Source of the DNA: Terriglobia bacterium
GTDB lineage: Bacteria > Acidobacteriota > Terriglobia > Terriglobales > Acidobacteriaceae
NCBI GenBank assembly: GCA_020073165.1
Contig: JAIQFP010000008.1
Location: forward strand, 62,001-126,000
Length of the DNA stretch: 64,000 nucleotides
Direction: 5' to 3'
Shown here piece after piece: positions 51,901 through 60,746 of this stretch (its first letter is position 1; each line of letters starts with the position of its first letter). The notes under the pieces were generated by a model, which was not told where the DNA came from, made no database searches, and saw nothing but the letters and a program-made list of their open reading frames with translations. Both the position numbers and the translations under genes were made by a program.

Positions 51901-53066
51901 AGATCAAGTTCACTTTCTGGAAGCTGGTGTTCCTGTTCCTGATGGCGGCGGGTTTTTACGCCACCGTGGTGCGCTTCACCGAAGGCCTGGGCCCCTCCAC
52001 CAACCTCAGCGATCAGTTCCCCTGGGGCATCTGGATTGGCTTTGACGTGCTGTGTGGCGTCATGCTGGCGGCAGGCGGATTCACCCTCACCGCCGCGGTC
52101 CATATCTTTAACATCAAGCGCCTGCGCCCTATCGTACGGCCCACTATCCTGACGGCCTTCTTGGGATACGTCCTGGTCTGCGTGGCCCTGATGTTTGACT
52201 TGGGACGCCCCTACCGCATCTGGCACCCGCTCATCATGCGCAACCCGCATTCGGTGATGTTCGAGGTGGCCTACTGCGTCATGCTCTACACCACCGTGCT
52301 CTCCCTCGAATTTGCTCCCATTGTGCTGGAGCGCTTCAACCTTCAGAAGCCGATCAAGATCATCCGTGGAATTCTGGTTCCCCTGGTGATCGGTGGCGTA
52401 ATTCTCTCCACGCTGCACCAGTCCTCTCTGGGCACCCTCTATCTGATCATGCCGGAGAAGCTGCATCCCTTCTGGTACAGCCCGCTGCTGCCGGTCTTCT
52501 TCTTTATCTCGGCCATCGCCGTCGGGCTGGCCATGACGATCTTTGAATCTTCCATGAGTTCCAAGCACTTCGGCCGACAACTGGAACTGCCGATTCTCCA
52601 GGAACTGGGACGCGTGCTGGTGGTAGTGCTCTCCGTGTACGGCGTACTGCGTTTCGAAGACCTGTTGCACCGCGGTGTGCTCAAGCTGATGTTCCAACCA
52701 GGTTACGAGATGTATCTGTTCTGGCTGGAAATTGCGCTCAGCCTGATTTTGCCGCTCCTGCTGCTTGCACAGCGAAAAGTGCGCATGAGTGCCGGCGGAT
52801 TGTACGTCGCCGCCGTGCTGGTCGTTCTGGGCTTTATCACCAATCGCCTGAACGTCAGCATTACCGGTCTGGAGTCCGCGGCCGGCATGCATTACGTCCC
52901 CAAGTGGACGGAAATCGCCGTAACCGGCGCCATCATCGCCGCCGGTTTTGCCTTGTTTGGACTGGCGGAGCAGTATTTGCCCATCTTCCCTGCTGAGCAG
53001 CCTCAGCGCGCGCTCGAGAGGCAGTCAGCGATCGCTACCACGGTCTTGGAACATGCCGGAGACTGA
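51897..53066 (+). CDS. HybB/NrfD-family membrane subunit
   Basis: A 389-residue polytopic protein with about ten helices, closest in layout to HybB (long NrfD/PsrC family), which anchors a ferredoxin subunit and exchanges electrons with quinones. Features: DQFPWGIWIGFDVLCGVMLAAGG, LMFDLGRPYRIWHP, SSLGTLYLIMPEKLHPFWYSP. The start overlaps the HybA-like stop (ATGA). The 3' end overlaps the sensor kinase by 14 bp. Confidence 0.9.
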   Translation: MKIKFTFWKLVFLFLMAAGFYATVVRFTEGLGPSTNLSDQFPWGIWIGFDVLCGVMLAAGGFTLTAAVHIFNIKRLRPIVRPTILTAFLGYVLVCVALMFDLGRPYRIWHPLIMRNPHSVMFEVAYCVMLYTTVLSLEFAPIVLERFNLQKPIKIIRGILVPLVIGGVILSTLHQSSLGTLYLIMPEKLHPFWYSPLLPVFFFISAIAVGLAMTIFESSMSSKHFGRQLELPILQELGRVLVVVLSVYGVLRFEDLLHRGVLKLMFQPGYEMYLFWLEIALSLILPLLLLAQRKVRMSAGGLYVAAVLVVLGFITNRLNVSITGLESAAGMHYVPKWTEIAVTGAIIAAGFALFGLAEQYLPIFPAEQPQRALERQSAIATTVLEHAGD

Positions 53067-54726
53067 GCCAACTCGCAGCCGTTGGAAGCGCCTCACCAGC
53101 AGCCTGAGTGCCAAGCTGATTACAGCATTGCTCGTAGTCATGATCGGGATCTTCGGACTGCTCGGCTACCTGAATGTCCGGCTGCATCGGCAGCATCTGG
53201 AAACCTCGGTGCTGGGAAGCGCCGAGCGCGTCAGCGATGTCATCAAGCGCAGCACCACCTACTACATGCTGCGCAACGACCGCGACGGCCTCTATCAGAT
53301 GATGCAAACCATCGCCGATGAACCTGGCATGGTGAAAGTCCGCATCTTTGACAAGGACGGTCGTGTCAGCTACTCCACCGATTCAACCGAAGTCAGCCAC
53401 GTCGTAGACAAAGGAGCCGAGGCCTGCTACGGCTGCCATGCGCAGTCGCAGCCGCTGGCGCGTTTGAACCGTCCCGACCGCTTCCGCATCTACCGCAACG
53501 GCGGCGGACACCGCGTGCTGGGCATCATCACCCCCATCGAGAACCAGCCGTCGTGCGCCAATGCGGCCTGCCACGCCCATCCCGCCAGCCAGCAAATTCT
53601 GGGCGTGCTGGACACGAACATCTCGCTGGCCAAGGCGGACGCGCAGCTTGCTGCCAGCACCCTCAGCATGCTGATCTACACGGCCGGCGCCATGCTGATC
53701 GTCGCCCTGCTGAGCTGGATCTTTGTCTGGCGCGTGGTCGGCGAACCGATCAAGGCACTCAAGAGCGGCACCGAGCGCCTGTCTCAGGGTAATCTTGGAT
53801 TTCAGCTTGAGGTGCAATCACACGACGAGGTAGGCGACCTGGCGCAATCGTTCAACACCATGAGCCTGCAGCTGCGTGCCGCCAATGAGGAGATCGTCGC
53901 CTGGGCCAGGACCCTCGAAGATCGCGTGGACCAGAAGACTCGCGAACTCAAGCGCGCCCACGATCACATGCTGCATGTGGAAAAAATGGCTTCCATCGGC
54001 AAGATGGCCGCGGTGGTAGCGCACGAGATCAACAACCCGCTGTCCGGCATCCTGACCTACGCCAAGCTGCTCCGCAAGTGGCTGGACCGCGGCGAAACCG
54101 AAGGCGCCAAGCATGAGGAGGCGATGCAGTGCCTCGAATTGATCGCCGGGGAAAGCCGCCGTTGTGGCGACTTGGTCAAGAACCTTCTGACCTTCTCCCG
54201 CACCGCCCCCATGAATGTGGAGAGCACCGACTTGAACGCGGTCATGGACCGCAGCGTGCGCCTGGTCCAGCACCAGTTGGAGCTGAACGGAATCCAGTTG
54301 CAGCTCGACCTGGCCAATGACCTGCCCCCTGTACAGTGCGACCCTGCGCAGATCGAGCAGGTTGTGTTGGCTCTGGTGATGAATGCCATTGATGCCATGC
54401 CCCGCGGCGGCAACCTCTGGTTGCGCACCCGCATGAACGACACCCGCGATGAGGTCGAGATTCAGGTGCGGGACGACGGCACCGGCATCCCGGCAGACCT
54501 CCTGCCGCAACTGTTCGAGCCCTTCCTGACTACCAAGGAAAGTGGCCATGGCGTAGGACTGGGCCTGGCCATCAGCCGCGGCATCGTCGAACGCCACAAC
54601 GGCCATATTGAAGTCCAGTCCGAAGCCGGAAAGGGCACGATTTTTACCATCACGCTGCCGCTTGAAGCCGGCAGCCCGGTCGGCGCCGCCAGCGGCAGCG
54701 CCGCCACAGTTAGGAATGCGAGGTGA
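53053..54726 (+). CDS. Sensor histidine kinase with di-haem c-type periplasmic domain
   Basis: 557 residues. TM1 ~20-40, sensor domain ~41-202, TM2 ~203-228, HAMP ~229-282, a coiled coil, the HisKA phospho-acceptor His324 in VVAHEINNP, and an ATPase domain with DDGTGIPADLLPQLFEPF and GHGVGLGLAIS. The sensor domain contains CYGCH (125-129) and an atypical CX4CH motif with Cys168, Cys173, His174. Covalent haem would make it a redox, NO/CO or oxygen sensor at the periplasmic face. The ATG at 53053 overlaps the HybB-like gene; a longer frame from 52948 is rejected. Confidence 0.9.
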   Translation: MPETEPTRSRWKRLTSSLSAKLITALLVVMIGIFGLLGYLNVRLHRQHLETSVLGSAERVSDVIKRSTTYYMLRNDRDGLYQMMQTIADEPGMVKVRIFDKDGRVSYSTDSTEVSHVVDKGAEACYGCHAQSQPLARLNRPDRFRIYRNGGGHRVLGIITPIENQPSCANAACHAHPASQQILGVLDTNISLAKADAQLAASTLSMLIYTAGAMLIVALLSWIFVWRVVGEPIKALKSGTERLSQGNLGFQLEVQSHDEVGDLAQSFNTMSLQLRAANEEIVAWARTLEDRVDQKTRELKRAHDHMLHVEKMASIGKMAAVVAHEINNPLSGILTYAKLLRKWLDRGETEGAKHEEAMQCLELIAGESRRCGDLVKNLLTFSRTAPMNVESTDLNAVMDRSVRLVQHQLELNGIQLQLDLANDLPPVQCDPAQIEQVVLALVMNAIDAMPRGGNLWLRTRMNDTRDEVEIQVRDDGTGIPADLLPQLFEPFLTTKESGHGVGLGLAISRGIVERHNGHIEVQSEAGKGTIFTITLPLEAGSPVGAASGSAATVRNAR

Positions 54727-56084
54727 TGAACTTGAGCGCACAAGGCAAGTTGCTGATCGTAGACGATGAACTCAGCGTGCGCGACTCTCTGGCCAAGTGG
54801 TTTCACGAAGAAGGCTACGAAGTCGGCAGCGCCGAGAGCGCCAACGAGGCTTTGACCCGCATGGCGGAAGGCCGCTGGGACGCCGCGCTGGTGGACATCA
54901 AGATGCGTGGCACTGACGGTATCGAACTGCAACGCCGCATGCACGAGATCGACCCCGAACTGGTGGTCATCATGATGACCGGATACGCCTCGGTCGAAAC
55001 CGCCGTCACCGCTCTGAAAAATGGCGCCTACGACTACGTAACCAAGCCCCTCGACCCCGACGAAATCGCGCACCTGGTGAAGAAAGCATTAGCACACAAG
55101 CGGACTGAGAAAGAAAACGTCCTTCTGCGTGAAACCGTCGCCGAGGTGGCCCGGCCGGAGGAGATCGTCGGCCAGAGCGCCGCTATGGCCAAGGTGTTCG
55201 ACGCCATCGAAACTGTCGGCCCCACCGACGCCACCGTTCTGATCACCGGCGAGAGCGGCACTGGCAAGGAACTCGTCGCCCGCGCCATCCATCAAGCCAG
55301 CCCGCGCCGTTTTCATCCGCTGGTCGTGATTCACTGCGGCGCGCTGACCGAGACCTTGCTGGAGAGTGAACTGTTCGGCCACGAGAAGGGTGCCTTCACT
55401 GGCGCCCAGTACCGCAAGAAGGGGAAATTCGAAATTGCCGAGGGCGGCACGGTCTTCCTCGACGAAATCGGCGACATCAGCCTGAAAACCCAGACTGACC
55501 TCCTGCGCGTGTTGCAGGAGCACGAAATTGTGCGAGTGGGGAGCAATCAGCCCATCAAGGTGGATTTTCGCTGTGTTGCGGCCACCAACAGAGACCTGGA
55601 AAAGCTGATCGAGGAAGGCAAGTTCCGTCCCGATCTTTTCTACCGCCTCAACGTGTTCCGCATCGAACTGCCGGCCTTGCGCGACCGCCGCGACGACATT
55701 CCCGCGCTGGTCAACCATTTCGTGCACAAGTTCTCCCTGCAGATGAACAAGAAGATCAACCGGGTGGCCCCAGAAGCCATGAACCTGCTCCAGCAGCAAC
55801 CCTGGGCCGGGAATATTCGTGAACTGGAGAATGCAGTCGAGCGCGCCATGGTAGTGGCCCAGGAGCCGGAGATCAAAGAGCAGGACTTCGTGTTCAAGAG
55901 CACAGTTTCCAACGGTGGGCCGAAGAGCCTGGATGAGATGGAGAAAGCCCACATCCTGCGCGTGCTGGAGTCGTGCAGCTGGAACCAGACCCGGGCATCG
56001 GAGATTCTCGACATCGACCGGGTCACCCTGCATCACAAGTTGAAGAAGTACGGCTGGAGCAAACCGACCGTTGAGACTCGATGA
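54726..56084 (+). CDS. Sigma-54-dependent response regulator (NtrC family)
   Basis: 452 residues. Receiver domain with phospho-Asp57 in LVDIKM, AAA+ domain with Walker A GESGTGKE and the sigma-54 contact loop GAFTGA, and a Fis-type C-terminal helix-turn-helix ([20 protein letters not shown]). Cognate regulator of the di-haem kinase, whose stop overlaps its ATG (TGATG). It would activate sigma-54 promoters, possibly of this same redox module, although no clear GG-N10-GC site was found upstream of the cytochrome or HybA-like genes. Confidence 0.94.
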   Translation: MNLSAQGKLLIVDDELSVRDSLAKWFHEEGYEVGSAESANEALTRMAEGRWDAALVDIKMRGTDGIELQRRMHEIDPELVVIMMTGYASVETAVTALKNGAYDYVTKPLDPDEIAHLVKKALAHKRTEKENVLLRETVAEVARPEEIVGQSAAMAKVFDAIETVGPTDATVLITGESGTGKELVARAIHQASPRRFHPLVVIHCGALTETLLESELFGHEKGAFTGAQYRKKGKFEIAEGGTVFLDEIGDISLKTQTDLLRVLQEHEIVRVGSNQPIKVDFRCVAATNRDLEKLIEEGKFRPDLFYRLNVFRIELPALRDRRDDIPALVNHFVHKFSLQMNKKINRVAPEAMNLLQQQPWAGNIRELENAVERAMVVAQEPEIKEQDFVFKSTVSNGGPKSLDEMEKAHILRVLESCSWNQTRASEILDIDRVTLHHKLKKYGWSKPTVETR

Positions 56085-56614
56085 AGCATCTACAACTGCT
56101 GCCGATCGGGAAACTCGATGGCGGGTTGCTCATGGAGCTGGCTCCCGCCGTGGCGGACACGTTTCGCATGCCCTGCGAGATCCTGTCCCGCGCCCTTGAT
56201 CCCGAGTTCGCCTTTCACGGTGAGCGGCAACAGTACCACTCGTCCGAGATTCTGCAGCGTATGCAAAGCTTCCTCGCCCCCAACTCCTGGCGCGTGCTGG
56301 GAGTGGCTGCCGTGGATCTCTACATCCCCATCCTGACTTTTGTTTTCGGCGAAGCCCAGGTGGGCGGCCCCTGTGCCGTGGTTTCGCTGCACCGTTTGCG
56401 TCAGGAATTCTACGGGCTCCCAGAGGATCAGGAGATTCTGCGCTACCGCCTGGCCAAGGAAGCCGTCCACGAGATCGGACACACCTTGGACCTCACCCAC
56501 TGTGACGACTACCGCTGCGCCATGGCCCCCTCGCACGCAGTCGAGTGGATCGACCTGAAGGACAGCTCGCTGTGCGCCAGTTGTCAGAGCCAGATCCTCA
56601 CCAGCTCCGACTGA
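56081..56614 (+). CDS. Archaemetzincin-type zinc protease
   Basis: A 177-residue AmzA-like protein. The metzincin core is HEIGHTLDLTHC (His130, Glu131, His134, His140, Cys141) and continues with Cys146, Met148 and CASC at 165-168, giving the second structural zinc site of archaemetzincins. It overlaps the regulator gene by 4 bp, so it is made with the two-component pair. No signal peptide; cytoplasmic. The natural substrate of the family is unknown. Confidence 0.9.
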   Translation: MKHLQLLPIGKLDGGLLMELAPAVADTFRMPCEILSRALDPEFAFHGERQQYHSSEILQRMQSFLAPNSWRVLGVAAVDLYIPILTFVFGEAQVGGPCAVVSLHRLRQEFYGLPEDQEILRYRLAKEAVHEIGHTLDLTHCDDYRCAMAPSHAVEWIDLKDSSLCASCQSQILTSSD

Positions 56615-56623
56615 GCAGCATGC

Positions 56624-57007
56624 CTACTCCTTCACCGACAAGCCGGGATCGGCACTCATGGCCAGAGCCTCGCGGCTGACCGTGTATATGTAATCCTGGT
56701 CGGGCACGCCGAGCACGGGAGGACCAGAATCTATGAACCCTCGGGCAGGCACCGGAAAATCATGCTGCTCGTTGCCTAGCTCGTCGGCGAATGGAGTATC
56801 GTCGAAATGGATATTGAATGCCTTTCCTTTCGATATCCACCGCATCTGGTCTCCCTTTTTCTTCCGCAGGTTTACCCACTCGCAATCGACATCGCAATTA
56901 TCCCGAAGGCGCACGCTGATGGTGTCCCCGGGTACGCTGCGAAGGCTCTTCATCTTGCTTTTGTGGCTACGCTTTCTCCTGTGACTGCGCCCGCTCGCGC
57001 TTTTCAT
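56624..57007 (-). CDS. Basic-N-terminus protein of unknown function
   Basis: 127 residues. AAGGAGGG stands just before the ATG at 57007, strongly supporting this start over the longer frame from 57070. The first ~25 residues are Arg/Lys/Ser-rich (SGRSHRRKRSHKSKMKS). The rest is beta-rich (DTISVRLRDNCDVDCEWVNL, AFNIHFDDTPF, QDYIYTVS), loosely recalling cupredoxin-like small domains but without copper ligands. No function is assigned. Confidence 0.6.
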   Translation of the reverse strand: MKSASGRSHRRKRSHKSKMKSLRSVPGDTISVRLRDNCDVDCEWVNLRKKKGDQMRWISKGKAFNIHFDDTPFADELGNEQHDFPVPARGFIDSGPPVLGVPDQDYIYTVSREALAMSADPGLSVKE

Positions 57008-57066
57008 GTTCCCTCCTTGCTGCACGGCAGCCGGACTTGACTGTTCGTTTACGACCCTATCGTTTC

Positions 57067-59691
57067 TCAATGTCCTTGAAGCACCTGCTGAAAACGCGCT
57101 TCACTCTGCAAATGATCGAAGTCAGGAGTGCTGCTTATGAAACTAACCGGAACGCCCGCTGCCAACCCCTTCCTCAGCCACTCCAGCGTGTGCTCGGTAT
57201 CCCCGATGTGGTTGTAAACCAGCGCGGCGCGAAGACAAACGTCAGGGTCCTGGGGTGAAAGTGAGATCGCTTTCCCCAGACTCGCGAGCGCTTCATCCTT
57301 CTTGTCGATCATCGCCAGGTAGGTCGCACGATATGCCAACGTGGGCCCGTCCTTCGGATTCACTTTGAGTTTCTCGTCCGCGAGGCGAATGGCTTCACCA
57401 TACGCTTCACCAGCCTGTTGGCGCTTGCCCGGGGCCCAGTAATACGCGTCTCCCAAGTTGCCCCAAGTCAGCCAGCCGGTTTTGTCGATCTTTGCGGCCT
57501 CTTCAAAGTTACGCACTGCCTCGGCGTACTTCCGCATCATGAAGTAAGCCGTTCCCAGGTTCAGATATGGGTCCACAGTCGGGCGGATCGATACGGACTT
57601 CTCCAGCATACTAATCGCATCTGGGTACCGGGATTGGGCGACGTACACCGCCCCCAGGTTGGAATAGCCCCTGAAGTTGTCCGGTGACAGATTGATCACC
57701 TGCCTGAACATGCTGGCCGCATCGTCATAACGGGCTTGGTTGAAGTAGAAGAACCCCAGCGAATTGTAGACAGCCCAGTATTGGGGCCGCAGGCTGATCG
57801 CCCGCCGGTAGGTGGCTTCAGCCTCGGCTGGCTTATTCAGCTTTCGATAGGCATCGGCCAGGCCGCGAAACGCGTCATCGCTGGTGGGATCCAGTGTGGT
57901 CGCTTTCTGGAACTGGGCTGCTGCCTTCTCATATTCGCCGGTGGCCCGATACACCCTGCCCAAACAGGTGTAGCCGTCAGCCAAACCGGGCGCCAGGGCC
58001 ACAGCGTGATCGCAAGCGGAGCTTGCTTGGTTGATCCAGTCGCTGCCACGTTGCCCTTCCTGGTATCCCCGCCAGTAGGCTTCACCCAGCGCGGCATAGG
58101 CTTGTGCGTACTTGGAATCCAGCGTAAGGGCGCGATTGAAGGCGGAGATGGCGCTGTCGATGTTTTCCGGCTTGTGGTAGTCCAGCAGATATCCCCGTCC
58201 GCGGAGGTATTGATCGTGGGCCGAGGGGTTATCCGTCCCGTGCGCCGCCAGCACGACGCGGTCGTTGCTCTTGATTTCCAGGCCCAGCATGTCGAGCACG
58301 CCGCCCACTACCCGGTCTTCCACGGCGAAGGCATCGGCCACGTTGGCGTCCACCGTGTCGGCGTGGAGTTGCCGCCGGGTCTTGGCGTCCACCAGGCTGT
58401 AGGTGACCCGTACCTGATTGCCGGACCCGTGCAGGCTTCCTTCCAGGACCAGATTCACTCCGAAGTTGTTCCGGGCCTGCTCCACGCTGGTCACACCGTC
58501 GGCACGAATTTCGCTGGCGGGAACGACTTGCAAGGGGTAACTCCCGGTGAGCTGAGTGAGCTTTGCCGTCACCGTCTGGGTCAGCCCGTCGCACAATGCT
58601 TTAGTCCCAGGATCATCTCCAGTCGGAGCAAACGGCAGCACTGCCAACTGGGAGGGAGCAGAACTGCCCAACCCCAGCCATTGCCTGATCGGCAGTTGCC
58701 TGTATGCCACGATGGCAGCCAGGACCAGAACCACGGCGAGGTTCGCGGGGAGCCATTTTCTCGACTTGAACTTGCCGGACCTTCCCAAGGGCAGCGTAGG
58801 GGCGAGCTTGCTGGGGGTCAGCCCCGCCTGCACCAGACGAAGATCGTGTAGCAGTTCTCGCGCACTGGCGTAGCGTTGGCCCGGTTCCTTCGCCATCGCT
58901 TTACCGACCAGTACTTCCAGCCCCTCGGGAACGCCGGAATTGAAGATACGGATCGGCGTCGGTGTTTCTCGCCGGATTCGGTCGGTCGTGGCCACGAAGC
59001 TGCTGGCCAGGAAAGGATGATGCCCGGTCAGCATTTCGTAGAACACCACTCCCAGCGAGAACACATCGGCACGCCCATCAGGAACTTTTTCCAGCAGCAC
59101 TTCGGGCGACATATAGGCCGGCGTACCGCCCACAGTGCCGGAGCGATCCACGGTGGAACTCTGGTCGGAACGCGGCAGGTGCTTGGCCACGCCGAAGTCC
59201 AGGATTTTCACCTGGCCGCTGGTGGTCAGCATGATGTTTTCCGGCTTGATGTCGCAATGTACGATGCCGCGCTCATGTGCCGCCGCCAGCGCTTCCGCAC
59301 ATTGCGTGGCGAGTTCGAAGAACTGCTCCAGCGACATGGGCCGGCGCAACCGTTGCCGCAGGTTCTCACCCTCGACGTACTCCATGACCAGGAACATCTC
59401 GCCCTGTTCTTCGAGCACGTCGTAGAGGGAGGCGACATGAGCATCACTGAACCGCGAGGCGCGTTCGGCCTCCTGGAGGAAACGCTGCCGGTAGACCGCA
59501 TCGTCTCGCAGTCCCGGAGCCAGGCGCTTGACCGCCACTGTACGCTTCAGCTTGGTGTCCTCGGCGCGGTAGACCTCTCCCATCCCGCCTTTCCCCAGTC
59601 GCTCCCCGATGCGGAAGCGTCCCACCACCGCTCCAGAGATGGATTCCGGGGATACCGCCGATTTCGCCGAGGCTGGGTGGAACTCCGCCAT
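57067..59691 (-). CDS. Ser/Thr protein kinase with TolB-like and TPR domains
   Basis: 874 residues. PknB-type kinase at ~25-290: glycine loop GERLGKGGMGEVY, Lys55, catalytic Asp147 in HCDIKPEN and DFG at 165-167. One membrane helix (~317-332) leads to an outside TolB/FlgO-like domain (AVLPFAPTGDDPGTKALCDGL) and then about nine TPR units (~500-860; YAQAYAALGEAYWRG, GYSNLGAVYVAQSRY). This layout is common in Acidobacteria. The catalytic loop reads HCD rather than HRD, so it is a non-RD kinase, possibly not needing activation-loop phosphorylation. Confidence 0.92.
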   Translation of the reverse strand: MAEFHPASAKSAVSPESISGAVVGRFRIGERLGKGGMGEVYRAEDTKLKRTVAVKRLAPGLRDDAVYRQRFLQEAERASRFSDAHVASLYDVLEEQGEMFLVMEYVEGENLRQRLRRPMSLEQFFELATQCAEALAAAHERGIVHCDIKPENIMLTTSGQVKILDFGVAKHLPRSDQSSTVDRSGTVGGTPAYMSPEVLLEKVPDGRADVFSLGVVFYEMLTGHHPFLASSFVATTDRIRRETPTPIRIFNSGVPEGLEVLVGKAMAKEPGQRYASARELLHDLRLVQAGLTPSKLAPTLPLGRSGKFKSRKWLPANLAVVLVLAAIVAYRQLPIRQWLGLGSSAPSQLAVLPFAPTGDDPGTKALCDGLTQTVTAKLTQLTGSYPLQVVPASEIRADGVTSVEQARNNFGVNLVLEGSLHGSGNQVRVTYSLVDAKTRRQLHADTVDANVADAFAVEDRVVGGVLDMLGLEIKSNDRVVLAAHGTDNPSAHDQYLRGRGYLLDYHKPENIDSAISAFNRALTLDSKYAQAYAALGEAYWRGYQEGQRGSDWINQASSACDHAVALAPGLADGYTCLGRVYRATGEYEKAAAQFQKATTLDPTSDDAFRGLADAYRKLNKPAEAEATYRRAISLRPQYWAVYNSLGFFYFNQARYDDAASMFRQVINLSPDNFRGYSNLGAVYVAQSRYPDAISMLEKSVSIRPTVDPYLNLGTAYFMMRKYAEAVRNFEEAAKIDKTGWLTWGNLGDAYYWAPGKRQQAGEAYGEAIRLADEKLKVNPKDGPTLAYRATYLAMIDKKDEALASLGKAISLSPQDPDVCLRAALVYNHIGDTEHTLEWLRKGLAAGVPVSFISSTPDFDHLQSEARFQQVLQGH

Positions 59692-59817
59692 ACCAGGGTC
59701 TCAGGGAGAGATAAGAAGCTCCGACCGGAGCAGATTCTTGCTGCGCCGTGGCCCGGGCGGCCGCTTTGCGGCATCTTACTCCCGGTCTCTACTGCTAGCA
59801 AATCGTGGCAGATGGCG

Positions 59818-60639
59818 CTATTCGATGACCGACTTCATGCAAAACACGCTGCCCCCGGACTTCTCGAACTCCGAGGTGTCCACCACCACCGGTTCGAGGC
59901 CTTCCCGGGCCAGAATCGTGCTCAAATTGCTGGTCAGGCGGGGCGTAATGTAGCGTCCATTCGCCACAATCCCATTGCCCATGAACTGCAGCGCCTCTTC
60001 CCGGCCAAGTTCGTGGACCCGCTTCCAGCCCTGGCGGACCGCGGCCAGGGCGTCAGCCGAGTAGGCGCCCGGATAGATCAGCGCGGCCTCGTTATTCAGA
60101 GGGCAGAGACAGGTGTCGAGGTGATAGCAGTGGTCATCCACCAACTGCAGCAGGGTGACCTGGAACCCTAACTCCTTCATCGCCGCGGCAAACTTCTCCA
60201 CTCCGCCACGCGTAGAACGGAAGCCGTACCCTGCCCAGATCTTCGAATGGTCCGGATGCCACAGCAGGTCGCCCTGGCCCTCCAGGTACTCGCCCCGCAA
60301 GTCCAGGGCAATGATCTTGTACCCCTTATTCCGAAACCATTCCACGTAGAAGGGCACTTCCTTCTGCCGAATGAGGTGGCGCATTTCACTGGGAACAATG
60401 AACTTGCCTATCTTCTCGCTGTAGCCGATGAACACCTGGTTGGCGGCAAAGACCATGTCCTCCAGGTCTTTCACCGGCGCGATGATTTCCACCTTTACAC
60501 CTGATTCCTCCAGCGCCCGGCGCAACTTGTCCCATTGTTGCTGCGCCCGCACGCGATCGATGGGCAGGCGCATGTACGGGTTCTTCCGTTCCCGGACATC
60601 GAAGTAGGTCGGCGGGCACATCAGGACGCGCTTCGCCAT
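59818..60639 (-). CDS. DDAH/arginine-deiminase superfamily hydrolase
   Basis: A 273-residue guanidino-modifying enzyme. Family marks: DMVFAANQ (~61-68), EGQGDLLWHPD (~120-130), His173 in YHLDTCLCP, and the C-terminal nucleophile Cys267 in SGGSVFCMK. Members hydrolyse dimethylarginine or arginine to citrulline, or arginine to ornithine (dihydrolase type). Sequence alone does not decide among these. It lies downstream of ornithine aminotransferase and carbamoyl-phosphate genes on the same strand, so arginine or citrulline breakdown is a reasonable inference. Confidence 0.83.
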   Translation of the reverse strand: MAKRVLMCPPTYFDVRERKNPYMRLPIDRVRAQQQWDKLRRALEESGVKVEIIAPVKDLEDMVFAANQVFIGYSEKIGKFIVPSEMRHLIRQKEVPFYVEWFRNKGYKIIALDLRGEYLEGQGDLLWHPDHSKIWAGYGFRSTRGGVEKFAAAMKELGFQVTLLQLVDDHCYHLDTCLCPLNNEAALIYPGAYSADALAAVRQGWKRVHELGREEALQFMGNGIVANGRYITPRLTSNLSTILAREGLEPVVVDTSEFEKSGGSVFCMKSVIE

Positions 60640-60675
60640 AGGGAGTTGATGATAGCGTTTCCGACGGGCAGGCTT

Positions 60676-60693
60676 CCAGCGCAGAAGCGCTGG
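60676..60693. repeat. Hairpin CCAGCGC-agaa-GCGCTGG
   Basis: Perfect 7-bp stem, 4-nt loop, between the ornithine aminotransferase and DDAH-like genes. No T-run on either strand, so probably a REP-type palindrome or an mRNA stabiliser. Confidence 0.5.
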
Positions 60694-60746
60694 ACCATCA
60701 AGCTGGCCCAGCGCCTGACAGCTCGGGGATGTGGGTGTCTATCCGC

